NCBI RefSeq assembly: GCF_007992435.1
Contig: NZ_BKAG01000047.1
Coordinates: 1 to 60,756 of the forward strand
Origin: Prosthecobacter gellanilyticus
Lineage (GTDB): Bacteria; Verrucomicrobiota; Verrucomicrobiia; Verrucomicrobiales; Verrucomicrobiaceae
Direction of reading: 5' to 3'
DNA: 60,756 bases
Under the pieces are notes generated by a model, which saw nothing but the letters and a program-made list of their open reading frames with translations, made no database searches and was not told where the DNA came from. The stretch's first letter is position 1. Every line of letters starts with the position of its first letter. Positions 34,574-43,365 of the stretch are shown here, one piece after another. A program made the position numbers and the translations under genes.

Positions 34574-35215
34574 CTACTTCAGTTCCTTGATCCGCACATT
34601 CCGATACCAGATCGGCAGCGCCTCGTCCTGGAAGGCGATGTAACCTTCGTTAGGCCGGTCGGCCATCTTGATGTCATCGAGAGAGGCATCGATGACCTTC
34701 TCGCCATTGAAGACGACCGTGACCTGACGGCCTTTGACGGTGATCGTGTAGCGGTTCCACTCGCCTGCGGGTTTCACCATGTTCTTGGACGGGCCAGTGC
34801 CATGCACAATGCCGCCGCAGTCATGATGCCCGGGCTTCTCCAGGCCATAGGTGTCCAGCACCTGCACCTCAAAGCCGCTCTTCACATGATCCTTCAGATC
34901 ACCCACGCGCATGAAGACACCGGAGTTCCCCTTGGCATTGATCTTGAATTCCAGGTCGAGCACGAAGTCACCATACTTCTTCACGGTGGAAAGGTAGGCG
35001 CTGTAGCGCTGCCAGCCCTTTTCGCCCTCACGCGGATGCAGCGTGATGCTGCCATCGGTATCGACGACCCAGTTCCCGGTGGTCTGCCAGCCGGTGAGAT
35101 CCTTGCCATTGAAAAGCGGCACAAAGCCCGCCGCATCCGCTGCCGGATGCAGATCCTCCGCAGACAAGGTCAAGGTCGTGGCGAGAAGGGAGAGCAGAAA
35201 AGCAAAGCGGCGCAT
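34574..35215 (-). CDS. Secreted DUF1080 (3-keto-disaccharide hydrolase-like) protein
   Basis: The start at 35215 gives a signal peptide (MRRFAFLLSLLATTLTLSAE). The 213-residue product has the DUF1080 concanavalin-like pattern: FVPLFNGKDLTGWQ, FVLDLEFKINAKGNSGVFMR, FEVQVLD, HDCGGIVHG, GEWNRYTITVKGRQVTVVFNGE and GYIAFQDE. Some members hydrolyse 3-keto-glycosides after oxidation of the sugar by a Gfo/Idh dehydrogenase. Such a dehydrogenase is encoded immediately upstream on the same strand, which supports a shared keto-sugar pathway (inference). Confidence 0.9.
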   Translation of the reverse strand: MRRFAFLLSLLATTLTLSAEDLHPAADAAGFVPLFNGKDLTGWQTTGNWVVDTDGSITLHPREGEKGWQRYSAYLSTVKKYGDFVLDLEFKINAKGNSGVFMRVGDLKDHVKSGFEVQVLDTYGLEKPGHHDCGGIVHGTGPSKNMVKPAGEWNRYTITVKGRQVTVVFNGEKVIDASLDDIKMADRPNEGYIAFQDEALPIWYRNVRIKELK

Positions 35216-35285
35216 GGTGATCAAACAAACGGCTCTTGGGCAGCCTTCTCGCACACAATGCCATTTCCAATCACCAAACCTCTTT

Positions 35286-35373
35286 AACCGCTGATAGGAC
35301 GCTGATTGAACGCTAATACCCAAACCAAAATGGTTTTTTATTAGCGTCCTATCAGCGTCTCATGCGGTTAATC
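35286..35373. repeat. Long interrupted inverted repeat
   Basis: The left arm (35286-35318) and right arm (about 35338-35371) share ATTAGCGT, CCTATCAGCGT and GCGGTTAA in opposite orientation with small gaps. The loop contains a further hairpin AAACCA-aaa-TGGTTT. Its location upstream of the DUF1080 gene and its separation from the terminator make it more likely a repeat element than a terminator. Confidence 0.7.
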
Positions 35374-35389
35374 ATCCCCCGTTCCCCAA

Positions 35390-35425
35390 ACGCAAAACCG
35401 GCGAACCCTTTCGAGTTCGCCGGTC
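35390..35425 (-). terminator. Rho-independent terminator
   Basis: ACCGGCGAAC and GTTCGCCGGT pair at 35397-35424. Read on the minus strand the stem is followed by TTTTGCG. It sits 30 bases after the stop of the Gfo/Idh gene. Confidence 0.8.
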
Positions 35426-35453
35426 ATGTTGAATGAGTCAGTTCAAGGCAGGA

Positions 35454-36617
35454 TCAAGCATCCAGCTTGGTCCAGGCCGCATTCTTCTTGGAGGAAGCGA
35501 CGACGGCTTCGATGAAGGCCATGCCACGCACACCATCTTCGATTTTCGGGAAGTCGTTCGCGGGATCGTCCTTGGCCAGCTTGGTCTTGCTGATGCGGGC
35601 GCGGATGGCGTTGGCGAAGTTCTTGTAGATGTTCGCGAAGGCCTCGAGGTAACCTTCTGGATGCGCCGGAGGTGTGCGGCCTGCGGCCAGGGCGCTCTTG
35701 CTGAGGTAGCCATTGGCGGTGCGGTAGACCTGCATCGGCTGGTCTAGCCATTTCACGAGCAGGGTGTTTGGCTCCTTCTGGTGCCACTCGATGCCGCCGA
35801 TCTCGCCATACACGCGGATGTTGAGGTTGTTCTCCTCACCCACACTGATCTGGGAGCTGTGCAGCACGCCCTTGGCACCGCCCTGGAAGCGGAGGAGCAC
35901 GTTGGCATCGTCATCAAGCTTGCGGCCTTTCACGAAGGCGGTGATGTCCGCGGCGAGTTCCTTGATCTTCAGACCGGTGATGTACTCGGCCAGGTTCTCG
36001 GCATGCGTGCCGATATCACCCACGCAGCCACCGGCGCCGCTTTTCTTCGGATCGGTGCGCCAGGCAGCCTGCTTCTGGCCGCTCTCCTCGAGACGTGTGG
36101 CCAGCCAGCCCTGAGGGTATTCCACCACCACCTTGCGGATCTTGCCCAGCTTGCCTTCCTTGATCATGTCGCGTGCCTGCTTCACCATCGGATAGCCGGT
36201 GTAGTTATGCGTCAGGCCGTAGATGAGGCCGGTCTTCTTCACGATGGCGGCCAGTTCTTTGGACTCCTTCAGATTCAGAGTGGCGGGCTTGTCGCTCAGC
36301 ACGTGGAAGCCATGCTCCAGGGCCATCTTAGCCGGCGGGAAGTGCATGTGGTTCGGCGTGACGATGGCGATGAAGTCCATGCGCTGGTCGGCTGGCAGGG
36401 CGGCCTCGGCCTTGATCATCTCCTCAAAGCTGCCGTAGCAGCGGTCCGGAGGCAGGAAGAAATCCGCGCCGCTGGCTTTCGACTTCTCGGGGTCGGAGGA
36501 GAAGGCGCCGCAGACGAGTTCGATCTGCTGATCAATCGCGGCCGCGATGCGATGCACAGCGCCGATGAAAGCGCCACGTCCGCCGCCGACCATGCCATAA
36601 CGAATTTTCCGGCTCAT
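35454..36617 (-). CDS. Gfo/Idh/MocA-family oxidoreductase
   Basis: 387 residues from the ATG at 36617. The NAD(P)-binding motif is RYGMVGGGRGAFIGAVHR near the N-terminus. The catalytic-type EKP motif appears as SDKPATLNL, TPNHMHFPPAKMALEHGFHV precedes it, and GDIGTHAENLAEYITG carries the conserved His. It probably oxidises a sugar or cyclitol at C3 or an equivalent position. There is no Tat or Sec signal, so it acts in the cytoplasm, unlike many verrucomicrobial relatives. It is transcribed toward the DUF1080 gene but a terminator lies between. Confidence 0.92.
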   Translation of the reverse strand: MSRKIRYGMVGGGRGAFIGAVHRIAAAIDQQIELVCGAFSSDPEKSKASGADFFLPPDRCYGSFEEMIKAEAALPADQRMDFIAIVTPNHMHFPPAKMALEHGFHVLSDKPATLNLKESKELAAIVKKTGLIYGLTHNYTGYPMVKQARDMIKEGKLGKIRKVVVEYPQGWLATRLEESGQKQAAWRTDPKKSGAGGCVGDIGTHAENLAEYITGLKIKELAADITAFVKGRKLDDDANVLLRFQGGAKGVLHSSQISVGEENNLNIRVYGEIGGIEWHQKEPNTLLVKWLDQPMQVYRTANGYLSKSALAAGRTPPAHPEGYLEAFANIYKNFANAIRARISKTKLAKDDPANDFPKIEDGVRGMAFIEAVVASSKKNAAWTKLDA

Positions 36618-36794
36618 AGACAAAAGGGGGTCTGGGTTGGTTTGGGGTTCGGGTTGTGTTGAGGAACGAGCGGCGAGTCTGGCGCAGGGGTGGCGGGCGG
36701 GTCAAGGGCCGAGGCGGCATCCTGCATGTGAAATTCCGAGGCTGTCTTTGACTTTATGGCTGGCGGCGGCATGACATCCGCTCTCATCTCCCCC

Positions 36795-37409
36795 ATGCCT
36801 AAAGCTCCTGAGAAAAAATACTGGGTCGTCCGCGGCTCCGCCATTCACAACCGCGGCATCTTCGCCCGTGTGGACGTCCCGAACGATGTGCCCATCATTC
36901 AGTACGTTGGCGAAAAGATCACCAAGGGCGAGAGCAAGCGCCGTGGTCTGGCCCTCGAAGAGAAGGCCAAGAAGACCGGCTGCGCCGCTGTCTACATCTT
37001 CACGCTGAACAGCCGTCATGACATCGATGGTGGCTTCCCAGGCAATCCGGCCCGCCTCATCAATCATTCCTGCAATGCCAACTGCGAGGCCTACATCATC
37101 AAAGGTGAGATCTGGATCTACTCGCTGCGCGAGATCAAAAAGGGCGAGGAACTGACCTACAACTACGGCTTCGATCTCGAAACCTGGGAAGACCATCCCT
37201 GCCGCTGCGGCAATTCCAACTGCGTCGGTTACATCGTCGACCGCAAGCATTGGAAGAAGCTCGGCCGCATCCTCGAGAAGCGGAAGGAGAAGGAAAAGAA
37301 GATCGCCGAGCTCGAAGCGCGCGCCAAGATCCTGCAGAAAGAACTGAAGGAACTCGACAAGCCCGTGAAGGCCAAGAAGGTCGTCAAGAAGGCGAAGAAA
37401 GCGGCGTGA
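36795..37409 (+). CDS. SET-domain protein with post-SET cysteines and lysine-rich tail
   Basis: 204 residues from the ATG at 36795; earlier ATGs at 36756 and 36771 are possible. SET landmarks are a GIFARVDVPND opening, RLINHSCNANCE (pseudoknot motif, residues 88-98) and ELTYNYGF with the catalytic Tyr near 122-124. A post-SET CRCGNSNCVG (Cys136, 138, 143) can bind zinc with a SET cysteine. The tail after 150 is a charged helix (EKRKEKEKKIAELEARAK) ending in a histone-H1-like run (VKAKKVVKKAKKAA). It should methylate lysines using S-adenosylmethionine; the target is unknown and could be a DNA-bound or ribosomal protein. The tail may bind nucleic acid. Confidence 0.9.
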   Translation: MPKAPEKKYWVVRGSAIHNRGIFARVDVPNDVPIIQYVGEKITKGESKRRGLALEEKAKKTGCAAVYIFTLNSRHDIDGGFPGNPARLINHSCNANCEAYIIKGEIWIYSLREIKKGEELTYNYGFDLETWEDHPCRCGNSNCVGYIVDRKHWKKLGRILEKRKEKEKKIAELEARAKILQKELKELDKPVKAKKVVKKAKKAA

Positions 37410-37453
37410 TTTTTGGAATGGCCTGAGTTCAGGCACCTCTCCAATCTTCGTGG

Positions 37454-37639
37454 ATGCTTCAGAGTTTCATTGAGTGGTGGGCCGACATGAGTCGGCGCTC
37501 CAAGTATTTGTTATCTTTGGGTATTCTGACCCTAGATCTGATCCTGCTCCTTAATGGACGAGTTTGGATTGCTGGCTGGGCTATCGGCGCAGTTCTGCTC
37601 TTCTGCACGTTCTTCAGAGTAGCTGAGAACTGGGACTGA
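37454..37639 (+). CDS. Small two-helix membrane protein
   Basis: 61 residues: a short amphipathic start (MLQSFIEWWADMSRRSKY) and two hydrophobic helices (LLSLGILTLDLILLLNG and VWIAGWAIGAVLLFCTFF). It follows the SET gene by 44 bases on the same strand. The arrangement of charged and hydrophobic residues argues for a real small protein, but there is no family match I can name. Confidence 0.5.
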   Translation: MLQSFIEWWADMSRRSKYLLSLGILTLDLILLLNGRVWIAGWAIGAVLLFCTFFRVAENWD

Positions 37640-37662
37640 GACTCTTTGATATGGCACGCACA

Positions 37663-37750
37663 AAGTCGCGGTAGCGTCCCGGAGTGCGGGGGCAGAGATG
37701 CAAGGGCACCCTTGCATCGTCGACACCGCTCCCGTGCGCACGCCTCGCCA
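37663..37750 (-). repeat. Dispersed repeat family 1, copy B1 (inverted)
   Basis: The reverse complement matches 662-753, including GCACTCCGGGACGCT and AGCGGTGTCGACGA. The central stem at 37697-37718 is GATGCAAGGG/CCCTTGCATC, differing from copy A2 in both arms so that pairing is kept. It stands head to head with copy B2. Confidence 0.75.
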
Positions 37751-37770
37751 TCTAACAACAATGACATTTC

Positions 37771-37837
37771 TGCGCACACAGCGGTGTCGCGCTTGAGCGC
37801 TTCCCACTGCACTCCACGACGCTTCGCGACTTCGGGG
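37771..37837 (+). repeat. Dispersed repeat family 1, copy B2
   Basis: Matches 503-566 along most of its length and ends CGCGACTTCGGGGCT like copy A2. The end lies five bases before the stop codon of the minus-strand hrpA gene, the same placement that A2 has beside the DUF1592 gene. Confidence 0.75.
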
Positions 37838-37841
37838 CTGG

Positions 37842-40800
37842 TTAGCCCAACAGCGCCTCCAGCCTTTTGATGCTCACGGGCTGCGCGGTGCCGAGTTCCT
37901 GGGCGAAGATGGAGACGCGATACTCTTCATATGCCCAGCGGAAGACCTCGTGATTGGCTTCGCTGACTTCACGCTGCCAGTCGGCAAAGTCGGAAACGGC
38001 GAGTGCTTTGTCCTTGTCCTTGGTGGCGTTCAGCGTGGCGCGCTCAGCACGCACTTGAATGGCTTTCAAGTAACGTGGCAGGTGCTGAAGCTGTGCATGT
38101 GGCGTGACCAGCAGCACATTCGGTGGCAGCAGACGAGCGAGATCCTGATCCAGGCCTGGATAACGATGCTTCGCGGCGATGATCTTGGTTTTCAGATCCT
38201 CGCAGCTTTTCAGCAGATCACGTACACGATGCGCTAGCAGCGGGAAATCACGCTTCGCATTCTCACACATCGTGTTGAAACGCTTTTGGTTCAGCGGCAG
38301 CACGGGATCCAGGCGCAGGGCATGGGCCAAAATATGTTCATGGGCCTGTTGGGAGAGAGGCGGAACCGTGCCTGCTGGCGCTGGTTTGGTGGCGATGGCA
38401 TCCAGAGCGGAGAAACCTTTGATCGCAGGGATCACTCGGCCATTGTCCATGCCCCGCAGCTCCTTCTCCAGCCAGGCGATGTCCTTCCCGAGCGCCATCT
38501 CGGCAAGTTTCCGGATGGCAGCCGGTGAGGCGCGCAGGGCTTCATCAGGTGTGCGGTAAAGGCGCACATCGACCTCGCGACCTTCGCGCAAACTCAAACC
38601 TGGGTAGGCCAGCACTGGGGCTCCGGCGATTTCCTCAACAATGAGTGTCTGCGGCAGGTCGCCAAAGGTCCAGCCGGTGACACCATAGCGCTCATGCTGT
38701 TGCACGGCCTTGGCCCAGGCATTGGACTTAGGGGCCTCCTTCTTGATCTTGCTCTGCACCTCGTTCAGGTCACGGCTGGAGAGCATGGCCTTGTTGTCCT
38801 TGGCCATGACTTCTAATCGCGGACGAAGATGCGGGGGGATGCAGTCGGCGGGCCAGTCGCTGACTTTGATGTCGGCGCGGAAGATGAACTGCAGGTGCTC
38901 GGCGAGAGCGTCGAGGAAGTTGCCACGCTTCGGCTTGAACTCGCGGATGATCCTCTTGGCCGAGTTTTCCAGCGGCATGAAGACCGTGCGCTTCTGCTTC
39001 GGCAAAGCGCGTAGCAGCGTGATGATCAGTTCTTCGCGCAGCCCGGGCACGAGCCACAGTACTTCCGCATCCGTGATCTGGCTGGCGACGGGCAGGGGAA
39101 CCTGCACGGTCACGCCATCATCTTCCTGGCCGGGCTTGTAGGCGTAGGCGATCGGTAGCACGCTGTTTTGCACCTGGGCCTGATCCGGGAACTGCTGAAG
39201 GTCCGCGCTGAGGTCATCACCTCCGGTGAGATCTTCCTCACGGGCGACGAGGAAGTTTGGCTCCGTCTTGATGCGCTCGTTCACCAGTTTGTTCAGGTCA
39301 TGAACTGAGGAGAGTGAGAGCCCGTGAAGCTTCACGCGATAAAACTCGAAGAGCTTTTCCTCGATGGCATACACGCGTGAGCTGCGTACACGGGTCAGCG
39401 CGGCCTCGAGCCGAGCACGAAGCTTTTGGTTAAGCTCAAAGAAGCGCTGCGGCACATAGGCGCCTTCTTCCAAAAGGGCTCCACGAATAAAGATATGCGT
39501 GGCACCGAGAGGATCGATTTTCCCGAAGTCGATCTTCCGGCGCATGATCTCCAGCCCATGGAGAATGAGGCGCTCATTGACGAGCACGCGGCCTGCCTTC
39601 GCACTCCAGTGCGGCTCGGCGTATTTGCGCTCGAGCAGATGCTCACCCAGTTCTACGGCCCATTCGGGATTGATGCCCGCGACCGTGCGCGCGAAGAGTT
39701 GCGAAGTCTGCACGATTTCCGCCGCCACCATCCAAAGAGGCTGGCGTGTCTTTTCCTGGCCAGGCTTCGCGTTCTTGTCCCGGCGCTCATAGAGCTGCGA
39801 GCCTGGGAAAATCGTCACCTCACGATTGCCGGCCGCCTTGTACATATTGCGCTCCTGACGCAGCGCGATCTGACCGAGATGACCGGCGAGGATGGACTTG
39901 TGGAGCAAATCTGAACCGTTCGACCTCTCTGGCTTGGATGCAGCGGCGGACTTGGCCTCAATGACCATCGAAGCATTCAAATCGGCCAGGCCACGAACTG
40001 CATTCGGAGCCTTGCCAGTGTTTGGAGCTTCTTTGGTCATTGGCGGCCTTGGACCTTGATCCTTCTGGCCGCGTCTCGTTTCTCCAAACGTGTCCCTCAA
40101 CTGCGCCCAGACATCCCGCCACTCCGTCATGCGGGTGAAGGACATGAAGTTTTCGCGGCAGAATTTTCTCAGCGCATTCTTGCCGTTGCCCTGTGGATCG
40201 GGAGAGGCGTTCCAGATCTTCAGGAGCGTCATGAAGTCGCTCTCGGGACTGGCGAACCTTTTGTGCGCGGCGTTGGCGAGCTCTTTCTTCTCCTCTGGGC
40301 GGTCACGTGGATCAGGAATGCTGAGTCCAGCGGCGAGAATGAGCATGTCATCCAGGCAGCCTTCATGGCGGGCCTGCAGCAGCATGCGGCCCAGCGTGGG
40401 ATCCAGAGGGAGGGCGGCGAGCTCGTGCCCGCGTTCGGTCATCTGATGCGTGTCTGTGAGGGCACCGAGCTCATGCAGCAGATCATAACCGGCACGCACA
40501 GATGAGCTGCTAGGCGGTTGAAGGAAAGGGAAGTCCTCGATCTCGCCTAACTTAAAGGCTTTCATGCGCAGGATAACCTCGGCGAGGTTGCTGCGCTGAA
40601 TCTCGGGCTGGGTGAATTTCGGGCGCTTGTTGAAGTCATCCTCGGCGAAGAGCCGGATGCACAAGCCATCGCGCACACGACCTGCGCGACCCGCGCGCTG
40701 GTTGGCACTGCTTTGGGAGATGTCCTCCACCGGCAGGCGCTTCGTGCGGGTGCGTGGATTGTAGCGGCTGAGACGGGCGAGACCCGTGTCCACCACGGCC

Positions 40801-41696
40801 GCAATACGCGGCACGGTGATGGAGGTTTCTGCGACGTTTGTGGCGATGATCACGCGGCGTTTCGGTCCGGGTGAAAAGATGCGCTGCTGCTCATTCGAGG
40901 CCATGCGGCCAAAAAGCGCCAGCACTTCAAAGCTGTTACCGAGACGGCCCTGGAGGGCGTCGCGGCATTCGCGGATGTCGCGCTCCGTCGGCATGAAGAC
41001 GAGCACGTCACCGTCCGGTGTTTCGATCAGCGCATCTTCCGTGGCGCGGATGGCAGCATCGAGATGCGTCGGATCTTCATCATCCTCGCCGACAGCGCGA
41101 TAACGAATCTCCACCGGATAAAGACGGCCTGAGACCTCAATGATTGGAGCTCCGTCGAAATGACGGCTAAAAAGCTCGGTATCGATGGTCGCCGAGGTGA
41201 CGACCAGTTTCAGATCCGGGCGCTTCGGCAAAAGCGTCTTCAGGTAGCCTAACAAAAAGTCAATGTTCAGCGAGCGCTCATGGGCTTCATCGAGGATGAG
41301 CATCGAGTAGTTCCGCAGCAGCGGATCACTCTGGATCTCCGCCAGCAGGATGCCGTCCGTCATGAACTTCACCTTGGTTTCCTGGCTGGTGTCATCTGCA
41401 AAGCGCATCTTGCAGCCCACCAAGCCGCCCCAGCGCACATTTAGTTCTTCGGCGACTCGCTTGGAGACTGACATGGCGGCGACTCGGCGGGGCTGGGTGC
41501 AGCCGATCTGGCCAAGGCGGGGGGAGGACCCTGAGAGTTCTTGAAGAACCTCCAGGCACATTTTCGGGAGCTGCGTGGTCTTTCCGGATCCAGTTTCACC
41601 CGCCAGAACCATCACCTGATGCCCGCGGATGGCCGCGAGGATGTCTTCACGGCGGGCGGTGATGGGCAGGTCGGCGGGGTAGCGGATCGTAAACAC
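37842..41696 (-). CDS. hrpA: ATP-dependent RNA helicase HrpA
   Basis: DEAH-box helicase of about 1284 residues from a GTG at 41696; an ATG at 41807 would add 37 unusual residues and overlaps a palindrome. Walker A GETGSGKTT lies near 33-41, TQPRRVAA (Ia) near 70, DEAH near 136-139, SAT (VVTSATIDTELFSRHFDG) next, and QRAGRAGRV (VI) later. HA2 and OB regions and a long DUF3418-type C-terminus follow, which separates HrpA from the shorter HrpB. Length fits E. coli HrpA (about 1300). It acts on RNA in the cytoplasm; HrpA is linked to mRNA processing and ribosome-associated quality control. Confidence 0.92.
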   Translation of the reverse strand: MFTIRYPADLPITARREDILAAIRGHQVMVLAGETGSGKTTQLPKMCLEVLQELSGSSPRLGQIGCTQPRRVAAMSVSKRVAEELNVRWGGLVGCKMRFADDTSQETKVKFMTDGILLAEIQSDPLLRNYSMLILDEAHERSLNIDFLLGYLKTLLPKRPDLKLVVTSATIDTELFSRHFDGAPIIEVSGRLYPVEIRYRAVGEDDEDPTHLDAAIRATEDALIETPDGDVLVFMPTERDIRECRDALQGRLGNSFEVLALFGRMASNEQQRIFSPGPKRRVIIATNVAETSITVPRIAAVVDTGLARLSRYNPRTRTKRLPVEDISQSSANQRAGRAGRVRDGLCIRLFAEDDFNKRPKFTQPEIQRSNLAEVILRMKAFKLGEIEDFPFLQPPSSSSVRAGYDLLHELGALTDTHQMTERGHELAALPLDPTLGRMLLQARHEGCLDDMLILAAGLSIPDPRDRPEEKKELANAAHKRFASPESDFMTLLKIWNASPDPQGNGKNALRKFCRENFMSFTRMTEWRDVWAQLRDTFGETRRGQKDQGPRPPMTKEAPNTGKAPNAVRGLADLNASMVIEAKSAAASKPERSNGSDLLHKSILAGHLGQIALRQERNMYKAAGNREVTIFPGSQLYERRDKNAKPGQEKTRQPLWMVAAEIVQTSQLFARTVAGINPEWAVELGEHLLERKYAEPHWSAKAGRVLVNERLILHGLEIMRRKIDFGKIDPLGATHIFIRGALLEEGAYVPQRFFELNQKLRARLEAALTRVRSSRVYAIEEKLFEFYRVKLHGLSLSSVHDLNKLVNERIKTEPNFLVAREEDLTGGDDLSADLQQFPDQAQVQNSVLPIAYAYKPGQEDDGVTVQVPLPVASQITDAEVLWLVPGLREELIITLLRALPKQKRTVFMPLENSAKRIIREFKPKRGNFLDALAEHLQFIFRADIKVSDWPADCIPPHLRPRLEVMAKDNKAMLSSRDLNEVQSKIKKEAPKSNAWAKAVQQHERYGVTGWTFGDLPQTLIVEEIAGAPVLAYPGLSLREGREVDVRLYRTPDEALRASPAAIRKLAEMALGKDIAWLEKELRGMDNGRVIPAIKGFSALDAIATKPAPAGTVPPLSQQAHEHILAHALRLDPVLPLNQKRFNTMCENAKRDFPLLAHRVRDLLKSCEDLKTKIIAAKHRYPGLDQDLARLLPPNVLLVTPHAQLQHLPRYLKAIQVRAERATLNATKDKDKALAVSDFADWQREVSEANHEVFRWAYEEYRVSIFAQELGTAQPVSIKRLEALLG

Positions 41697-41800
41697 GGGC
41701 AGGGGAGGGCGTCTTTGCCGGAAGGGAAGGGGCTGTTCAAGTGGCGTGTTCCTGATTCGCAGGTGAGGCCCGACGAGGAAGAGAAGAAAAAGGTTGCTCA

Positions 41801-41816
41801 AGATCATATATGATCT
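41801..41816. promoter_or_regulatory. Perfect 16-bp palindrome between divergent genes
   Basis: AGATCATATATGATCT is perfectly symmetric and contains TATGAT on each strand, a good -10 element in both directions. It sits between hrpA (-) and the Gfo/Idh gene (+). It could be an operator or a shared promoter core. No convincing -35 was found on either side. Confidence 0.5.
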
Positions 41817-41873
41817 ATGACTTGCGCTCGTTGGCCTCTGTGGCCTAGTCGCGTCTTAACCTTTTCCAACCTT

Positions 41874-43040
41874 ATGACCATCCAGCGCATCGGCATCATT
41901 CTCAACGGCGTCACGGGACGCATGGGCACGAACCAGCACCTCGTTCGCTCCATTCTGGCGATCATTCGTCAGGGCGGCATCCGCATCTCCGATGATCTGA
42001 CGCTCATGCCGGACCCGATTTTGACGGGCCGCAATGCGAACAAGCTCCAGGAGCTGGCTGCCAAGCATAGCTGCGCCAAGACCGGCCCGCTGAAGACCAG
42101 CACGGATCTCGATGCGGTGCTGAAGGACCCAAACTATCCGATCTTCTTTGATGCCTCGGGCACGCTCTATCGCGCGAAGTTTGTGGAGATGGCCGCAGCA
42201 GCAGGGAAGGCGATCTATTGTGAGAAGCCGACGGCTGTGGAAACCGTCGAGGCGCTGCGTCTCGCGGATGTGTGCGAGAAGGCCGGTGTGAAGAATGGCG
42301 TGGTGCAGGACAAGCTCTGGCTGCCTGGCATCCGGAAGTTCTCGCTGCTGAAGTCCCAGGGCTTTTTTGGCCGCATTCTGAGTGTGCGCGGCGAGTTCGG
42401 TTACTGGGTCTTCACCGGCGAGCACGAAGGCCAGCCTGCGCAGCGTCCTTCCTGGAACTACCGCAAGCAGGACGGCGGCGGCATCATCGTGGACATGCTC
42501 TGCCACTGGCGCTACGTGATTGATAATTTGTTCGGCGAAGTCACTGGCGTGAGCTGCCTCGGCGCCACGCACATCCCGCAGCGTGTGGATGAAAAAGGCC
42601 AGACCTATAACTGTGACACGGACGACTCCTGCTACGCCACCTTTGAAACGAAGGACAACGTGATCTGCCAGTTCAACAGCTCCTGGACCGTGCGCGTGCG
42701 TCGTGACGACCTCTTCACCATGCAGGTGGACGGCACGCATGGCTCCGCCCTCGTTGGCCTGCGCAAATGCTGGTTCCAGTCGAGCGCTGGCACGCCGAAG
42801 CCCGTGTGGAATCCAGACATCGATTCCCCGATCAATCACTACGCGCACTGGCAGGAAGTGCCGGACACCGCCGAGTACGACAATGCCTTCAAGGTGCAGT
42901 GGGAGATGTTCATCAAGCACGTCGCGCTTGGCACGCCCTTCCGCTGGACCCTGCGTGAAGGTGCCAAAGGCGTGCAGCTCGCCGAGCTCGGTCTGCAGAG
43001 CTGGGCCGAGCGCCGCTGGCTGGATGTGCCAGCGCTCTAA
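41874..43040 (+). CDS. Gfo/Idh/MocA-family oxidoreductase
   Basis: 388 residues from the ATG at 41874. The N-terminal Rossmann motif is RIGIILNGVTGRMGTNQHL, with GRN (NADP/NAD selection) later. YCEKPTAVET is the EKP motif and GGGIIVDMLCHWRYVIDNLFG carries the conserved Asp and His. Insertions (NYRKQDGGG, DTDDSCYATFETKDN) are typical of verrucomicrobial and planctomycete members acting on unknown sugars. It is only distantly similar to the Gfo/Idh protein at 35.4 kb, so it is not a recent duplicate. Confidence 0.92.
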   Translation: MTIQRIGIILNGVTGRMGTNQHLVRSILAIIRQGGIRISDDLTLMPDPILTGRNANKLQELAAKHSCAKTGPLKTSTDLDAVLKDPNYPIFFDASGTLYRAKFVEMAAAAGKAIYCEKPTAVETVEALRLADVCEKAGVKNGVVQDKLWLPGIRKFSLLKSQGFFGRILSVRGEFGYWVFTGEHEGQPAQRPSWNYRKQDGGGIIVDMLCHWRYVIDNLFGEVTGVSCLGATHIPQRVDEKGQTYNCDTDDSCYATFETKDNVICQFNSSWTVRVRRDDLFTMQVDGTHGSALVGLRKCWFQSSAGTPKPVWNPDIDSPINHYAHWQEVPDTAEYDNAFKVQWEMFIKHVALGTPFRWTLREGAKGVQLAELGLQSWAERRWLDVPAL

Positions 43041-43365
43041 GAGTGGCCAGCACAGTGGTAGTGACAGTTGCCCCTCCACCCTGGAGAGGATGACACCTGC
43101 ATTGCGGGCGAAGGGTCTAGGAGCCAGATCTGGAGCCTACGCCCCTTGGCGCGGCCCAGTCTTTCCAAGAGCTGGCCACGGTCGAATTGTCGTCAACACG
43201 GGGAGTGGAGACTGTTGTCGAATCAGCTGGACATTGCCCCACTATGCAAGGATGGGAAGGCTAGCTGCGGGTTTCCATTCCGTGTGACACCGCAGCGCTG
43301 CATTGAGGGGCAGGGTTGAGATTCGCAGCAACATCGCATCAAGAACGCGATCACGAATCCACTCT
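43041..43365. other. Intergenic region without visible gene
   Basis: Between two plus-strand genes. I see no convincing terminator, promoter, repeat or RNA gene; open frames here have no recognisable features. The promoter of the following large repeat-protein gene should lie in the last ~100 bases. Confidence 0.4.
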
